A stretch of DNA of 64,000 bases, taken from Heterohyrax brucei (lineage: Eukaryota; Chordata; Mammalia; Hyracoidea; Procaviidae). Location: NCBI GenBank assembly GCA_028571685.1, contig CM053162.1, positions 11,846,001 through 11,910,000 on the forward strand, written 5' to 3'. This document shows, one piece after another, positions 45,109 to 56,844 of this stretch (the stretch's first letter is position 1; every line of letters starts with the position of its first letter). The translations under genes were made by a program, and so were the position numbers. Under the pieces are notes generated by a model. The model had not been told where the DNA came from and ran no database searches. It saw only the letters and a program-made list of their open reading frames with translations.

Positions 45109-47107
45109 GCACCGTAGATAGTAATTAGGAAGATCTGTTTAATTCTGAGTTTTTAATTCTGAAAGGAAACCTTCTAGTTTTTTCTCCTTACAGAAGCAAA
45201 GTAGATTGTTTTCTTTTTCAGGATTTTTTCACACAGGAGCAGTGTAAATTGATGCTTTTTAAACACCTATTAGTGGAATAACAATCACAGCTCACTGTCT
45301 GTGAAGATATTAAAAGGTCCAGTATGCTTTCTTAGCTTGTTGCTGCTAGTTTAATGATTCAGACTTTTACTGACAGCACTTCCCTATTTTGATAAGTTAC
45401 TTTTCTGATTTTATTTGGACATAAAATGTCATCATTTTTCTTGGATATATGCTCTCCCACCAAATAGCAGACATAAACTGAGTAAGAGCCAACTTTAGGA
45501 GGATTAGAACATACAATTAAATATCGATTTTACACTGGTCTTTTCTGAACAGGAAATGTTCACCTGTGTGAAGTTGATGGGTGGAGCTATGCTGGTGAAG
45601 CCTGTTCTGCAAGTGTGAGCTTAGGTTTGGGTGTTGCAAAGCAATGCATGCTGAGAGAGGAGGATTAAGCTTCTGAGTATTCACATATACAAGCCGACTC
45701 AGCTGATCAGGGGCTACACACAGGGCCAAGGAAGCTCCTGTGGAAAAGGAGGCCCAGAAAACAGAGCTGGAGCCTGAAAAATGCTGTGAAGCGTTGCTGT
45801 AGGATATGCTGTGGCCGAGCCAGTATGATTGTAGTCAATCTGTAAGTTTTGCACGGAATGCCAAGCTCTTGTATCCTGCTGAATCTACTGCTAAACACAG
45901 TCTTTCAGAGTAATTTTAAGGATTGGTCCTAAAGCCTGTACCCCAGTAAGAGGTAAGGAAATTTCAGCCAGCTATTGAAATGCGTGATTCAAACAGCATT
46001 CAGATTATGTCCTTGAGATGAATTTTAGATTATTTTGGCACATGATACCTTGGTTGCTTTGGGTGACTGCTTTAATTATTTAGTTATCTGCAGATGGAGT
46101 AATTGAACACTAATATTTGTCATGTTTGTAGAGAGGTGATCATTGTTGAAGTGGGTTTGTGTTGATTGTACCACATAGGTGTTAACACGGCAGTGTGTTT
46201 CTGACTTCCCTTCCATAGTCAGGTTTAGGACATATGCACCTATTTTTCTGCAGTTCCCAGTCTTAATGTTCTTCATGTTTTCTAGACCTGAGGTCAGTAT
46301 GATGAAAGTTTTCATGAATTAGACCATACCTTTAAAATTTCTTAAACAATCAGTATATACCTAATTTTTTTAAAATTTTCCTGATGGTTTAATAATAGGT
46401 CTGTAACTGGTTAATGGAAAATAGGTAGCAGTGACTTATTTAAAACAGCTTTAGATGTGATAAAGAGGCTGTTGAGATTTGCATAAGAAAGTAGACTTTC
46501 TATCTGTTTCCCTTCAAATATTAAACTTCTTTTCTTCTTACTTGCATTAGTCAGGATAACCATCTCTCTCCATAAAATATTTGTATTATCTTTTTCCTCT
46601 TGTAGAAATTTTGTTACTAGGATGATATTCCATATTTATATTGTGTTTTTTAAGACCTTAGTGATAAAAGCTTTTCATTAAAATAACGTGGAGACATGAA
46701 TTTTTTATGAATCATAGAATCAGTCCTGTTAGGAAGCTGAACATTTTCTTTTCAGGGTTATTGCACTACTGTTTAAATAGTAACAGTATTTTCATTTTCA
46801 AAACCATAACTAGAAGAATTTCAGAATATAAATCTCTTTTATCACCATTTTTTTAAAAGTGGCTGGTGTTAATGATATTGGTTTGAGACAATTATTTCTG
46901 TTTCTACGTACTATATGGCACAGTATGGTTCAGTGGAAAGGAACATAAATCTAAAATTTCTTAGGTTAAGTTCACATTTAAGAAAATTATGGGATTAAGG
47001 AATAAAAAGTAATACCATCTTTGTGTGTACCCTTGCTTAATAATATATAGAACCAGATTAGCTTAAACTTGGTTTGAAAAGTGAGACAGATTCCTGCTTA
47101 GTACTAT
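45109..47107. other. Intron, unique
   Basis: No transposon recognised across about 2 kb, which is unusual for this window. It contains the candidate alternative first exon listed next. Confidence 0.5.
45520..45952 (+). other. Candidate alternative first exon (speculative)
   Basis: A repeat-free block with more G/C than its AT-rich surroundings (for example 45560-45830, with ccgactcagctgatcagg and gtggccgagccag). It ends in a good splice donor, agtaagag|gtaagg (GT at 45953), with another possible donor at 45946. ARHGAP32 is known to have a short isoform (RICS) that lacks the PX and SH3 domains, so its promoter must lie downstream of the first SH3-coding exons, which fits this intron. There is no coding frame; the exon would be 5' UTR only. 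I see no TATA box or CpG island. This is inference. Confidence 0.2.
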
Positions 47108-47290
47108 TATATGGGCATTTATATTTCATTTAGGCATGACAGTGACACTGAATGGTAGGTCGTATCATTGTTATTCTCATTATATAGTGGGGAGATTTGA
47201 GACTTAGCTAGTTAACTTGCTCGAAATCTTGTAATTGAGAAGTAATTAGGGACTGGAGTCTGACTCCAAAGTCCATGCTCTTATTTGCCA
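47108..47290 (-). repeat. MIR SINE remnant
   Basis: It reads tggggagatttgagacttag, ttaacttgctcgaaatcttg, gactggagtctgactccaaag, tccatgctctt: the reverse MIR order. Confidence 0.7.
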
Positions 47291-49390
47291 TACTAAAGGT
47301 CAGGTCTACTGTAGAGCAGACTTCCAGGACTTTTGCCTTTACAGAGTCTTCATATTCGCTCCAGACTCTCCAGATGTGGTACTTCTCCCTCCGGCCTCCA
47401 AAAAAACCATTAAAACAAACACATAGCACCTGTGATCATATCAGTGTAGCCTAATAGGGTAAAAGGTTATATGACATTAAAGAAAGTAAACATGATTACA
47501 TTTTAATTAAATCAAAAAAAGAAAAATTCAGGGAAACAGAGTTCTTACACTGTTAAGATTAATGCTTTAAAATTTCAGATTTCTAGAACTTCATCTAGTA
47601 TTTTTAATAATCCTGTTATTACCTTTGATTTTACAGTGTTCTATTAAAAATATAAAAACTCAATGAAATTTGAACATAAGGTTTATACTGAGCAGTGCAT
47701 ACGTGTGCATGTTGGGAGACATTTTAATTCAGGAAAAATCAAATGATTCAAAGAAGCCAGGTACAAGGCTTTCAAAGAGGAAAGGGATAAATATAGCACA
47801 TCAGCAGTTGACTAATCATAAAATGATTGATTGAACCGTACCCTCCTCGTTTACTAAGATCGATTGGTATGAGGTCTTAAAGTTTTCTCTGGCCTTCCAC
47901 TCAGTCATATTTTTTGAAATTCAACTTCAGCAAGTCAGGCTTAGACTAAGAAAGGAAAGACCAGCAACTTTGGGTGAAAGAAAAGCCACTGGTAGGATAA
48001 ATCCTGGTCAGAAGCTTCTTAACATTGGCATTTGGTTTTGTGGGTTAAAAAAAGGGAAGAATCCAAGCAAAGATGTCTGCTATCAGTTTCTCCCTTGGGC
48101 AGTTACTAAAGATCTGTGGTTGCCGTTCCAAACAAATGTCCTCTTGCCATAGTAGTAGTTTTGGACCTTCATGTCTGATGGTACTGGTTCATCCTGGAAA
48201 AATGAGAGCCCAGACAATATAAAAACTCTTAGCAGAGATGATTCTGTATATCAGTGTTAGAATATCTTCAGTGTCAGGAATTTATATCCACCTCATGCTT
48301 TCTCCTACTCTTTTCTGCTAAAATGCGAATCTTCCTTTTGTTCTGTATTTAGAAATGCAATTAGTCATAGCTTATGTAATAACTGAGATGTTAAAGTCAC
48401 GAAGTTAAAAAAAAAATCTTTGCTTTTGTAGAGTTGAACAAATCACATGTATTAATTTATAATTTAGATTTTTAAAATAAAAGCAGATACCAGTTTTAGC
48501 AAGAAGAATGTGTATGTAGCATATTTATCTCAACCTAAAATCACATAAGCTGAATTTCAGTCTTCTTTGATTTTTATACCGAGTTCTGTTGCTGATGGAG
48601 TAATAAATGTATAATGTAGGTAATAAGAGTGTCCTTTTCTTAACCTTATGATCGCTTTCCCGAGGCAGGTATGAGTTTTGAAGGTCAGCACCTTGTGCTC
48701 TTTTTATGTTGTGACTATTTATGTGCTCCTCTAGAAAGCAGGATAGAAAGAATACTTTCGTTTCATTCTTAACCCTGAAAAAGAGATACAGTTTTATTCA
48801 AAGGTCTACATATTTTAGTTAACCACTGGCAGGCTAAGTATTCCAAGGAAACAATTTGTTATTCTTTCTGCTTCTGTTTTCTAAATGAATTGTTTTAAAT
48901 TCTCCTTTTATATTAAAGATTCTTCTTTACATTTTACTCTAGATTTACTTTCCCAGAACCTTTAATCACCCACATGTATTGCAGTCCAATTTTGAAATGC
49001 TTCCTCATCTCATATGTAAAAGTAAACCTGTTTTCCTCTTAGTAGCTTCCCATTGTTTTAACCAAGAGCCATTTCTCTCGTTGCCGTTTTTAAGGTAGCG
49101 TTAAGAGTATATATAACATCTCTTGGATACCTGATTTCCTCCCTTTCACTTTGGAATGTAAGTTATGAAATGGTGACAATGGTCCACATTCTAGAACCTC
49201 ATCGAGAGGCTGGTCTCAGGTATTTTCTCTGTGGCAGTCCTTGCAGCTGATACATGCATGAGCATGAGTTAATTAGAAAGTTATTTTTCAGTGTCTTTCC
49301 AAGTAGTTTCTGATGATAAAATGATTCTGTACACCCTAGTTCTGTAATAACTTTAACAAAATATTAGAATTTAACACTCACTTTTAAAGA
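47291..49390. other. Intron, unique
   Basis: AT-rich, with no exon or mobile element recognised in about 2.1 kb. Confidence 0.5.
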
Positions 49391-49400
49391 TGGACATTTG

Positions 49401-50222
49401 TGGTTGTCATTGTTGTTAGCTGCTAACCGAGTCAGTTCCAACTCATAGGCACCCTGTGTACAACAGAACAAAACACTGCCTGGTCTTGCACCATGCCCAC
49501 AGTTGTTTTTACGCTTAAACCCACCGTTGCAGGCCACTGTATCAGTCCATCTTGTTGAGGATCTTCCTCTTTTTGCTGACCCTCCACCCAAGCAAGCACA
49601 GTGTCCTTCTCCAGGGACGGATTTTTGCTGACTGTATGTCCACAGTATGTGGCACATGGTCTTGCCATATTTGCTTCCAGGGGCCCTCTGGTTGTATGTA
49701 CTTCCTCCAGAACAGATCTGTGTGTTCTTTGGGCAGTCCATGGTGCATTGAATATTCATCTCCAACACCACAATTAAAAGACATCAAGTCTTTTTCTGTC
49801 TTCCTGATTGATTGTACAGCTTTCTCATGCTTATGATGTGATGGAAAGTATTGTGGCTTGGGTCATGCGCTCCGTAGTCTTCAGGGTGACATCTTTGTTT
49901 TTCAGCACTTTTCAAGAAATCCTTCACAACCTGTTGTCCTCATGCACTGTGTCTGTTGATTTCTTGACTGCTGCTTCAGGGGATGTTGATTGTGCAATCA
50001 AATAAAATGAAATCCTTGACAACTTCAATTTTTTCTTTATCATGGTGTTGCTTCCTGTTCGTTATGAAGAGTTTCGTTTTCTTGATGTTGAGGTGCAATC
50101 CGTACTAAAGACTGTGATCTTTTATCTTCACCAGTAAGTCTTTCAAATCCTCTTTGCTTACAGCGAGCAGAGTCGTGTCGTCTGCACAATACAGGTTGTT
50201 AATGAGTCTTTCAGCAAAGAGC
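49401..50222 (-). pseudogene. RTE C-terminal coding part, antisense
   Basis: The minus-strand reading includes CADDTTLLA (the RT active-site A/F-x-D-D box: here A-D-D, about 50175), then the C-terminal region. The frame is broken by stops and shifts. It belongs to the twin-primed RTE insertion. Confidence 0.75.
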
Positions 50223-50312
50223 TGAAAATAGAAAACCAAAATGGAAGAACATGTTTTACATTTCTCAAACTGAAAGAATTGAAGAAAAAAATTCAAGCCT
50301 TAAGTTGCAATA

Positions 50313-50564
50313 GTGAAAGATTCTACAAGGAAAATTTTAAACAACTCAGGAAGCATCAAAAGAAGATGGAAGGAATACACAAAGTCATTATACCAGAAAG
50401 AACTGGTCAGTGTTCAGTCATTTCAAGAGGTAGTGCATGATCAGGAACCAGTGGTACTGAAGGAAGACGTTAGAGCTTCATTGAAGGCACTGGTGAAAAA
50501 CAAGGCTCCAGGAATTGAAGAGATATCAGTTGAGATGTATCAAGAAACAAATGCAGCACTGTAG
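50313..50564 (+). pseudogene. RTE coding part, inverted segment
   Basis: Open for 83 codons. NNSGSIKRRWKEYTKSLYQK, then a stretch leading to KNKAPGIEEISVEM, is the region between endonuclease and reverse transcriptase and the first RT block of RTE proteins (normally K-A-P-G-x-D-x-I). It continues in decayed form to 51142 (..CLAESSKYQKDVYLCF.. region near 50830-50890). Confidence 0.75.
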
Positions 50565-51299
50565 CTCACTTGTACATGCCTAGAAATTTGGAGGATAGCT
50601 CCTTGGCCAACCAACTGGAAAAGATCCATATTTATGACTATTCCCTAGAAAGGTGATCCAACCAAATGTAGAAATTATTGAATAGTATCATAAATAGCAC
50701 ACACAGGTAAAATTTTGGTAAAATTCATTCAAAAGTAACTGCAACAGTATATTCACAGGGAACTGCCAGACTTTCAGGCCGGATTCAGAAGAGGATATAG
50801 TACCAGGAATATCATTACTCATGTCAAATGTATCTTGGCTGAAAGTAGCAAATACCAGAAAGATGTTTACCTATGTTTCATTGACTGCAAAGGCATTCAG
50901 CTGTGTGGATCATAGTAAATTATGGGCAGTGTTGCAGAGAATGGGAATTCCAGAATACTTAACTGGGCTCATGTAGAATCCATACTTGGCTATGCGAATA
51001 CAACAAGGGGACACTGCATGATTTAAAGTCAGGAAAGGTATATATCAAGGGTTGTATCTTTTCACTGAACCTTTTCAATCTGTGTACTAAGGCAGTAATC
51101 CAAGAAGCTGGACTATATGGAGAACGAGGAAGAAGAATTATGTGGACATATGTTTGAGTAAAAACTGAAATCTGATCCTGAAAACTGTTAGATTCCTGAT
51201 TTAAAAATTAGAAAGTGAGCTCAGGAGTTTATAGAGAAATAGGGAAGATTTTGCATTTTGAGCACAAACCTGATAAAATACCAAGTTTCAGAAGGTCAC

Positions 51300-51750
51300 A
51301 ACCTATAGTAATGCAGTCATGTGCCACGTAACATCCATTCGGTGTCTGACTACACACATGCCTGTGGTCCCATAAGGTTATAATACAGTTCAGGAATCGT
51401 GATTGGAGGATGAGATGTAGTGAACTTAACTGGATGTAGTAAACACAGAAGCTTCTGGCACTCAACATATGTATCTCATATCTCTTGTATACAAAGCAGT
51501 TACACTGCCAGACTTATAAAGGCACAGTACATATATCTATAACACATATGTCTTGATATTCATAGTAAGTGCCTGTGTTACTGGATTATGTATGTACTGT
51601 ACTTTCTATTATTTTAATATAAACTTTCCCTATTTACAAATAATAGTTCACCACTTAACAGTGTGTGCTTTGACTTGTAAGCAGCAGCATCCAATCTCAT
51701 GTATCACGCATTGCTGAGTGTTGTAGTATTATCTTTTTAATTTTCTGTTG
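51300..51750. repeat. Unclassified old repeat, target of a young L1
   Basis: The start gcagtcatgtgccacgtaac and the later gtcccataaggttataatac are familiar from dispersed mammalian repeats, but I cannot assign a family. It appears to continue after the L1 at 53555 onwards. Confidence 0.35.
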
Positions 51751-51839
51751 AAAATGCTACTACCTTTTGCTCATCCAAAGACTTTATTAATAGAATTAAA
51801 AGAACACCCACAGAGTGGGAAAAAATATTTGGCAACTCT

Positions 51840-52532
51840 ATGTCAGATCGACGCCTGATCTCCATAATCTATAAGATACTACAAAATATCAATAAGAAGA
51901 AGATAAACCATGCAATTAAGCGATGGGCAAAGGAGATGGACAGATACTTCACTAAAGAGGAGATCCAGGCAGCCAAAAAACACATGCGGACATGTACACG
52001 ATCTTTAGTTATTAAAGAAGTTCAAATCAAGACAACAATGAGATACCATCTCACCCCAACAAGATTGGCCATGATCCAGAAAACACAAAACAACAAATGC
52101 TGGAGAGGCTGTGGAGAAAGTGGAACCCTCCTACACTGTTGGTGGGGTGGCAAAATGGTCCAGCCTCTTTGGAAGGCAATTTGGCGCTTCCTTAAAAAAA
52201 TGGATATTGATATACCATTTGACCCAGTAATTCCACTACTTGGAATATATCCTACAGATTCAAGGCCTTTCACACCAATGGACACATGCACCAGAATGTT
52301 TATCGCGGCACAGTCCACAGGAGCAAAAAGGTGGAATCAACCCAGATGCCCAGCAATAGAAGAATGGATAGGTAAACTGTGGTACATATGCTCAATGGAG
52401 CACTACGCAATGATAAAGAATAACGATGATTCCAGGAAACATCTCCTAACCTGGTTTCAACTGGAAGACATTATGTTGAGTGAGAGTAGTCAGCGACAAA
52501 AGGACAAATACTGTATGAGACCTCTACGATAA
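51840..52532 (+). pseudogene. L1 ORF2 C-terminal 230 codons, uninterrupted
   Basis: The frame is open from before 51840 to a stop at 52530-52532. Visible blocks: KKINHAIKRWAKEMDRYF, TTMRYHLTPTRLAMIQK, NNKCWRGCGESGTLLHCWWG (the C-rich CCHC-like motif of ORF2), DPVIPLLGIYP, MEHYAMIKNNDDSRKH. ORF2p normally has endonuclease, RT and this C-terminal domain; only the last ~18 % is present, so it is a dead fragment despite the open frame. The ATG at 51840 is internal. Confidence 0.9.
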
Positions 52533-53540
52533 GATCTCAAAAACAGACTTGTGTATAGAAGAAAAGACTCTTTGACAGCTGCAAGGGAGGGGAGGGAGGG
52601 AAGGAGGGCAAGTGGGGGAGGGTTCAGTTTAGGTAGTTACTAGAAATCTAGTTGGGAGAAAGCGGTGACAGCACACATTAGGAACAAGAACAACGTTAAG
52701 TGGACTTCAGCATAATTTGAGTACTCCTTCCATCTTAACTCAATACTGCAAGGATAGAGTAGCGGGAGCGGGGGATGGGGGACCATGCTCTTAGGTGAAT
52801 TCCAGGCCAATTGGCACAACTAGCATTTTGCTAAGAGAGCTCTCTGCACCCCACATTGGTGAGTGGCGTCTGGGGTCTTAAAAGCTGCCAAGCTGCCATC
52901 TGAGGACACAGCAAATGGTCCCAACTCAGCAGGAATGGATGCTCACCGAGGGCCAAAATGGAATGCGGTAAAGACAACCGAGAAGACAGAGAGACCCACA
53001 AGAGTGGGTACCTACATCGACCTGGGACCGGAAGAACCGGATGGTGCCCGGCCACCACCAGTGATAGCCATGGTGGAGCTCACAGAGAGGAGCCTTACTG
53101 ACAACACAAGAATAAAAAGAAGGTGCATCATGAGATCTCCACTAAAAGACCTCAATTGATGGTCCAGCGGTTTGGGGGTTCCTCTGAGAGCATGGCCCCT
53201 GGTCCTGATGCTGCCCTTTCCCATAAATTATAACAAAGGTCCACTCTTTGGACAGGAATGGATTGGACTTGGCAATGCAGGGTAACCATATATTGGAAGC
53301 ACTTTATGGTTCTATACATCTATAGGATATCATCTTGCTGACGTCTGGCTGGAGGAAGGGGAGTGGACGGACAGGAGGGGAAAGGAGACTGTTGGGAGAA
53401 TGAGACATGTATGGAGCAGAGAGGAATAGTGTGCTGTCACCGGACAGGGAGAGCAGTGGAAGCTGCATATAGGGGGGCATGTAAATTTACATGTGAATGT
53501 ACATTTTCACTCAGTTATGTTAAATAAAAAAAATAAAAAA
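52533..53540 (+). repeat. L1 3' UTR with G-rich polypurine tract
   Basis: It contains a G-run tract at 52585-52622 (runs of 3-5 G separated by one to three bases), followed by the long conserved part that is also present in reverse at 13738-14348 and 21415-22090, and a terminal gtacattttcactcag before the A-rich tail. Confidence 0.9.
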
Positions 53541-53554
53541 AAAATGCTACTACC

Positions 53555-54324
53555 ATAAAGTGCTTCGTGGCTCCCAAATTCAGCAAAACTAGTGCTAGTG
53601 GTAGTAGCAGCAAGGGGCAAAGGAGAAGTATTGAATGGAAAAGGTAACAAAAAGTGTCTCATACAGCTTTGCTAAGTATATAATATGCTGTTTGCACAAT
53701 GTACAAATCATGTAATCTATAGTTCACAGAACTTATTGTGGATCTTAAGCAATACCTGGCTGTATTTGCCTTTTTTTCCCCATTCACTTCAGAGAATTCC
53801 TGGAACCTGTATCACAAATTAATTTTTATAAAATATATAGTATTTTCTATAAGAGTAGTATTATAAAGGTAATGATACTGTTGTCAGGATTTGCTAGCAA
53901 ATAAACAGTAGTGTCTGATATGGCATGTCTTTAACAACTGAAGATAGTACAATTAAATATCAAATTCTAGAAATAGTTATAAGCTTCTTATATAAATTAG
54001 TTATACAAGGACTCCTTACTACTATTCTCAGTATTCATGATGATAAGGTAAGGAGGTAGATAAATAGAAATAAACTTAATTTAAAGAGTGATACCCTACT
54101 ATATTATACAAAAATAGTAATAATTAACTGATTGTTTTGCTGCCTTAAATTTCTGTAGTAGACTTTTTCCAAGATGGAGTGCCATTTTTTTTTTTTTTTT
54201 TTTTTGGCAGATCTCTCCAACAGGTTTTAGGTGGTAATCCCTTTTTCTTCCTTTTGCTAATTTTTGTAAAGCAAAGGTGTTTTCCATGGCTCTTGAAGTT
54301 TCTGTACTGTTCTGATTTCATAAA
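53555..54324. other. Intron with a long poly(T)
   Basis: The right part of the disrupted old repeat, then AT-rich unique sequence. A T-run at about 54186-54205 precedes an antisense frame with a K-run (54099-54287) that I could not match to any gene. Confidence 0.45.
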
Positions 54325-54485
54325 ATCCAAACCAAACCCATTGTCATCAAGTTGGTTCTGACTCATAGTGACACTGTAGGATAGAGTACGACTACACTGT
54401 AAGAGTTTCCAAGGAGTGCCTGCTGGATTTGAACTGCCAGCCTTTTGGTTAGCAGCTGTAGCACTTAATCAATACTCTTACCAGC
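54325..54485 (-). mobile_element. AfroSINE
   Basis: It reads aaaccaaacccattgtcatc, aagttggttctgactcatag, gatttgaactgccagccttttgg, ttagcagctgtagcacttaa. Confidence 0.88.
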
Positions 54486-54967
54486 ATGTCTGATATCATA
54501 CTTTCTCAGACTTCATCATGCTTTTGCAAGTATTCTCACTGAAACCTAGAATTCATAAATTGCATAATCAGATTTCTTCTCCTTCTTCTTCTTTTTTTTT
54601 TTCTTTTTTGTACTTTTAATCTAAGGTCTAAACTAGTTCATCTCCTTAATTAAGATATCATTTCATATTTATTAGTGAGATCAGGACGAAGATCATATCT
54701 CCACATTCTTGGTTCAGTACTTTACTGCACATGTCTGGCCAGCAATAGGCAGAATTGGATGGATGCTCTACAACAGATTGTCTGTCTTATTATTACAAAT
54801 CTATAACAGCTTTCAATTATGAAGTCATTGGCTCAAGTATATTTGATCTTCACAGAGATTTGCTTGAGATTTTTAGTTACCATATATTTGTACCACATGC
54901 AAACAGTATAGTTAGGTATTATTAGAGGATAGCATAGAAAAAGAAATGTATTAGGTCATATTGATAA

Positions 54968-55215
54968 TTACTGTTGCTAGCTGCTGTTGAATTGGCCCCC
55001 AACCCGTGGTGACCCCATACACAATGGAATAAAATGTTGCCTGGTCCTATGCCATTTTTATCATCAGCTACAGATCAGACCATTATGATCTATACTGTTT
55101 TCACTGGTTGATTTTTCAGTGTAGATTGTCAGCCCTTGTTTCCTACTCTATCTTAATCTAGAATCTCTGTTGAAACCTATTCAGCTGTATATGAACATGC
55201 AGACTTCCAGTGATG
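54968..55215 (-). mobile_element. RTE-tailed SINE, antisense
   Basis: It begins with an RTE-like tail (gctagctgctgttgaattgg..cacaatggaataaaatgttgcc) and continues with gttttcactggttgatttttcag and ctgatg..; after it, ttgaactcaggtctcctgaatgg (55256-55278) may be its reversed tRNA-like head. Related in layout to 29640-30022 and 43575-43862. Confidence 0.55.
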
Positions 55216-55282
55216 GATGGGTGGTACCTGAGCATGAGATGCGTTGGCTGAAAATTGAACTCAGGTCTCCTGAATGGGTTAA

Positions 55283-55400
55283 GGTTAAGAACTTGGCTGC
55301 TAACCAAAAGGTGTCAGTTGAAGTCCACCAGCCCTTCTTGGGAACTGTGGAACAGTTCTGCTCTGTCCCATAGAGATTGGAATTCATTTGAGAGCAGTGT
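55283..55400 (+). mobile_element. AfroSINE, 5'-truncated, sense
   Basis: It reads aagaacttggctgctaacc, aaaaggtgtcagttgaagtcc, gttctgctctgtcccatag, gattggaattcatttgag. Confidence 0.8.
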
Positions 55401-56035
55401 GTTTGATTATTTTCTCTTGCATGGAAGGTAAAAATTCTGTAACTGAAAATATAGAATAGGTAAAAGGTATAACGTGTCACTATTCTGATGAACCTTATTA
55501 CATTTAAAAGTCATTTCATAGTGTGTAATGAGAGATTAATTATACTTTATTTAATATACCTGTTCTTCTAATGTAAATTTTTAAAGAGAAAATTTTAATG
55601 ATCAGATACTGGCATATATTTTCAGTTTAAATCATTTAGAGTGTGATGTTCACACAAACCAAGATGAAATTAGTTGACACATGTAAAGTACTGGCATGTA
55701 GTATGCCCTCAACAAACTTAGTTGTACCATAATTATTGCTGTTAATATGGCATCTAGATTTTTCTTCAGTTTTGATAATGTGGTTTATTTATTTTTTTTC
55801 ATACAGCTTTTCTAGTAGTGAGAGGGGGAGGGACAGGTCTGTTACAATAAGTGAGAGGATTTCCAGAGATAAGAATGGAGCCTGTGACAGAAATACTTTA
55901 GGTGTACCCTTATGCCATCAAATAAAAGCTTGTAATAAATTTGATTTGCAAGAAACTCCTGTAAACTGATTTGGAAGGTATATTTTATAAAACCAAAATA
56001 CACATCATCAGGATTATTCATGTGTATTTTCAGTC
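55401..56035. other. Intron, unique
   Basis: AT-rich, nothing recognised. Confidence 0.5.
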
Positions 56036-56205
56036 ACGGAAACCCTGGTGACATAGTTTTTAAGTGCTCCATCTGTTAACCAGAAGGTTGGAGTCTGAAT
56101 CTACCAGGTACTCCTTGGAAACTCTGGAGCAGTTCTACTCTGTTCTGTAGGGTCGCAGTGAGTTGGAATCAGCTTGACAGCAGTGTGTTTATTTTTGGTT
56201 TTGGA
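56036..56205 (+). mobile_element. AfroSINE, sense
   Basis: It reads ggaaaccctggtgacatag, ctgttaaccagaaggttgg, tctactctgttctgtaggg, ttggaatcagcttgacagc, with a tail ttttggttttgg. Confidence 0.88.
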
Positions 56206-56459
56206 GTTACTTTCAGTCATTGGAGTAAGAACTTCATTTACATTGTTAAAAGCTTTTATTTACATTAAAGTTGTTTTATATTATTAAAAAGGAAAAGATG
56301 CATGACTGGTTCTGTTTTTCAGTGACTAGAAAAAATAGTTTAATATTCAATTCATAAATTTTTAAGGTGTGTAAACTTGTTAGACTGGTAAATCACAGCC
56401 TGATTTATGAGTAAATTTATTTGCATAAGACCTTTTTAAAAAAAAAATATGTACTTGTC

Positions 56460-56775
56460 TCTAAGCCAAATCTTCAGGCAAAAACTGGACTGGACTATAT
56501 GTCAGACATAAAATGATAGTGGCGAAATGTTTGCTTGGTATTTTAAGTAGATACATGAGGCTAACCGGGCAGCTCTTGCCCAGAAGCCAATGAGAGGCAG
56601 AGGGAAACAGGAGCTGGTTAAGTGAACGTGGGAAATACAGGGTGGAAAGGAGCATTGTGCTGCCAGAGTGTAGGCAGAGCAGCTGGAATTACACAGTAAT
56701 ATGTGTGTAAGTTTTTGTATGACAAATTGACTTGGGTTGTAAACTTTCACTTAAAGCACAATAAGAGTATTTTTA
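56460..56775 (+). mobile_element. L1 3'-UTR terminal fragment, sense
   Basis: It is closely similar to 9395-9690: ggactggactatatgtcagac, cttggtattttaagtagatac, ggtggaaaggagcattgtgc, gtaaactttcacttaaagc, acaataagag. Confidence 0.85.
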
Positions 56776-56844
56776 AAAAATGCCTTAATTTTACTGCCAC
56801 ATAAGCATTTGTGTTTTTTTTTGTTTTTAATGGTATTGTAGTTT

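Larger units (their letters stand above)
49401..51142 (-). mobile_element. RTE insertion with inverted 5' part (twin priming)
   Basis: The left part (49401-about 50222) is the RTE 3' end in reverse, from the tail tgttgttagctgc to the block around ..RLINNLYCADDTTLLAVS... The right part (about 50223-51142) is the preceding part of the same coding region but on the plus strand (50313-50564: ..GSIKRRWKEYTKSLYQKEL.. and ..ALVKNKAPGIEEIS..), ending ..gaagctggactatatggag. Together they make one continuous RTE stretch with its 5' portion inverted. The flanks show tggacatttg (49391-49400) and tggacatatg (51143-51152), one mismatch in ten. Confidence 0.8.
51765..53540 (+). mobile_element. Young 5'-truncated L1 with perfect 14-bp target duplication
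   Basis: It starts inside ORF2 (ttttgctcatccaaag), keeps the ORF2 end open, has a complete ~1-kb 3' UTR and ends in an A-rich tail (53524-53540). The target duplication aaaatgctactacc is perfect at 51751-51764 and 53541-53554, with an A-rich start typical of the L1 endonuclease site. It is the least decayed L1 of the window. Confidence 0.95.

Noticed and set aside
53012-53224. Overlapping frames in the 3' UTR of the young L1
   Set aside because: They lie on both strands of non-coding L1 3' UTR, and the same sequence is non-coding in the other copies.
54099-54366. Retrocopy of a host mRNA on the minus strand ending in a poly(A) run
   Set aside because: An A-run on the minus strand is present, but the short upstream frame (..LAKGRKRDYHLKPV..) matches no gene I recognise and there is no target duplication. 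It remains unproven.
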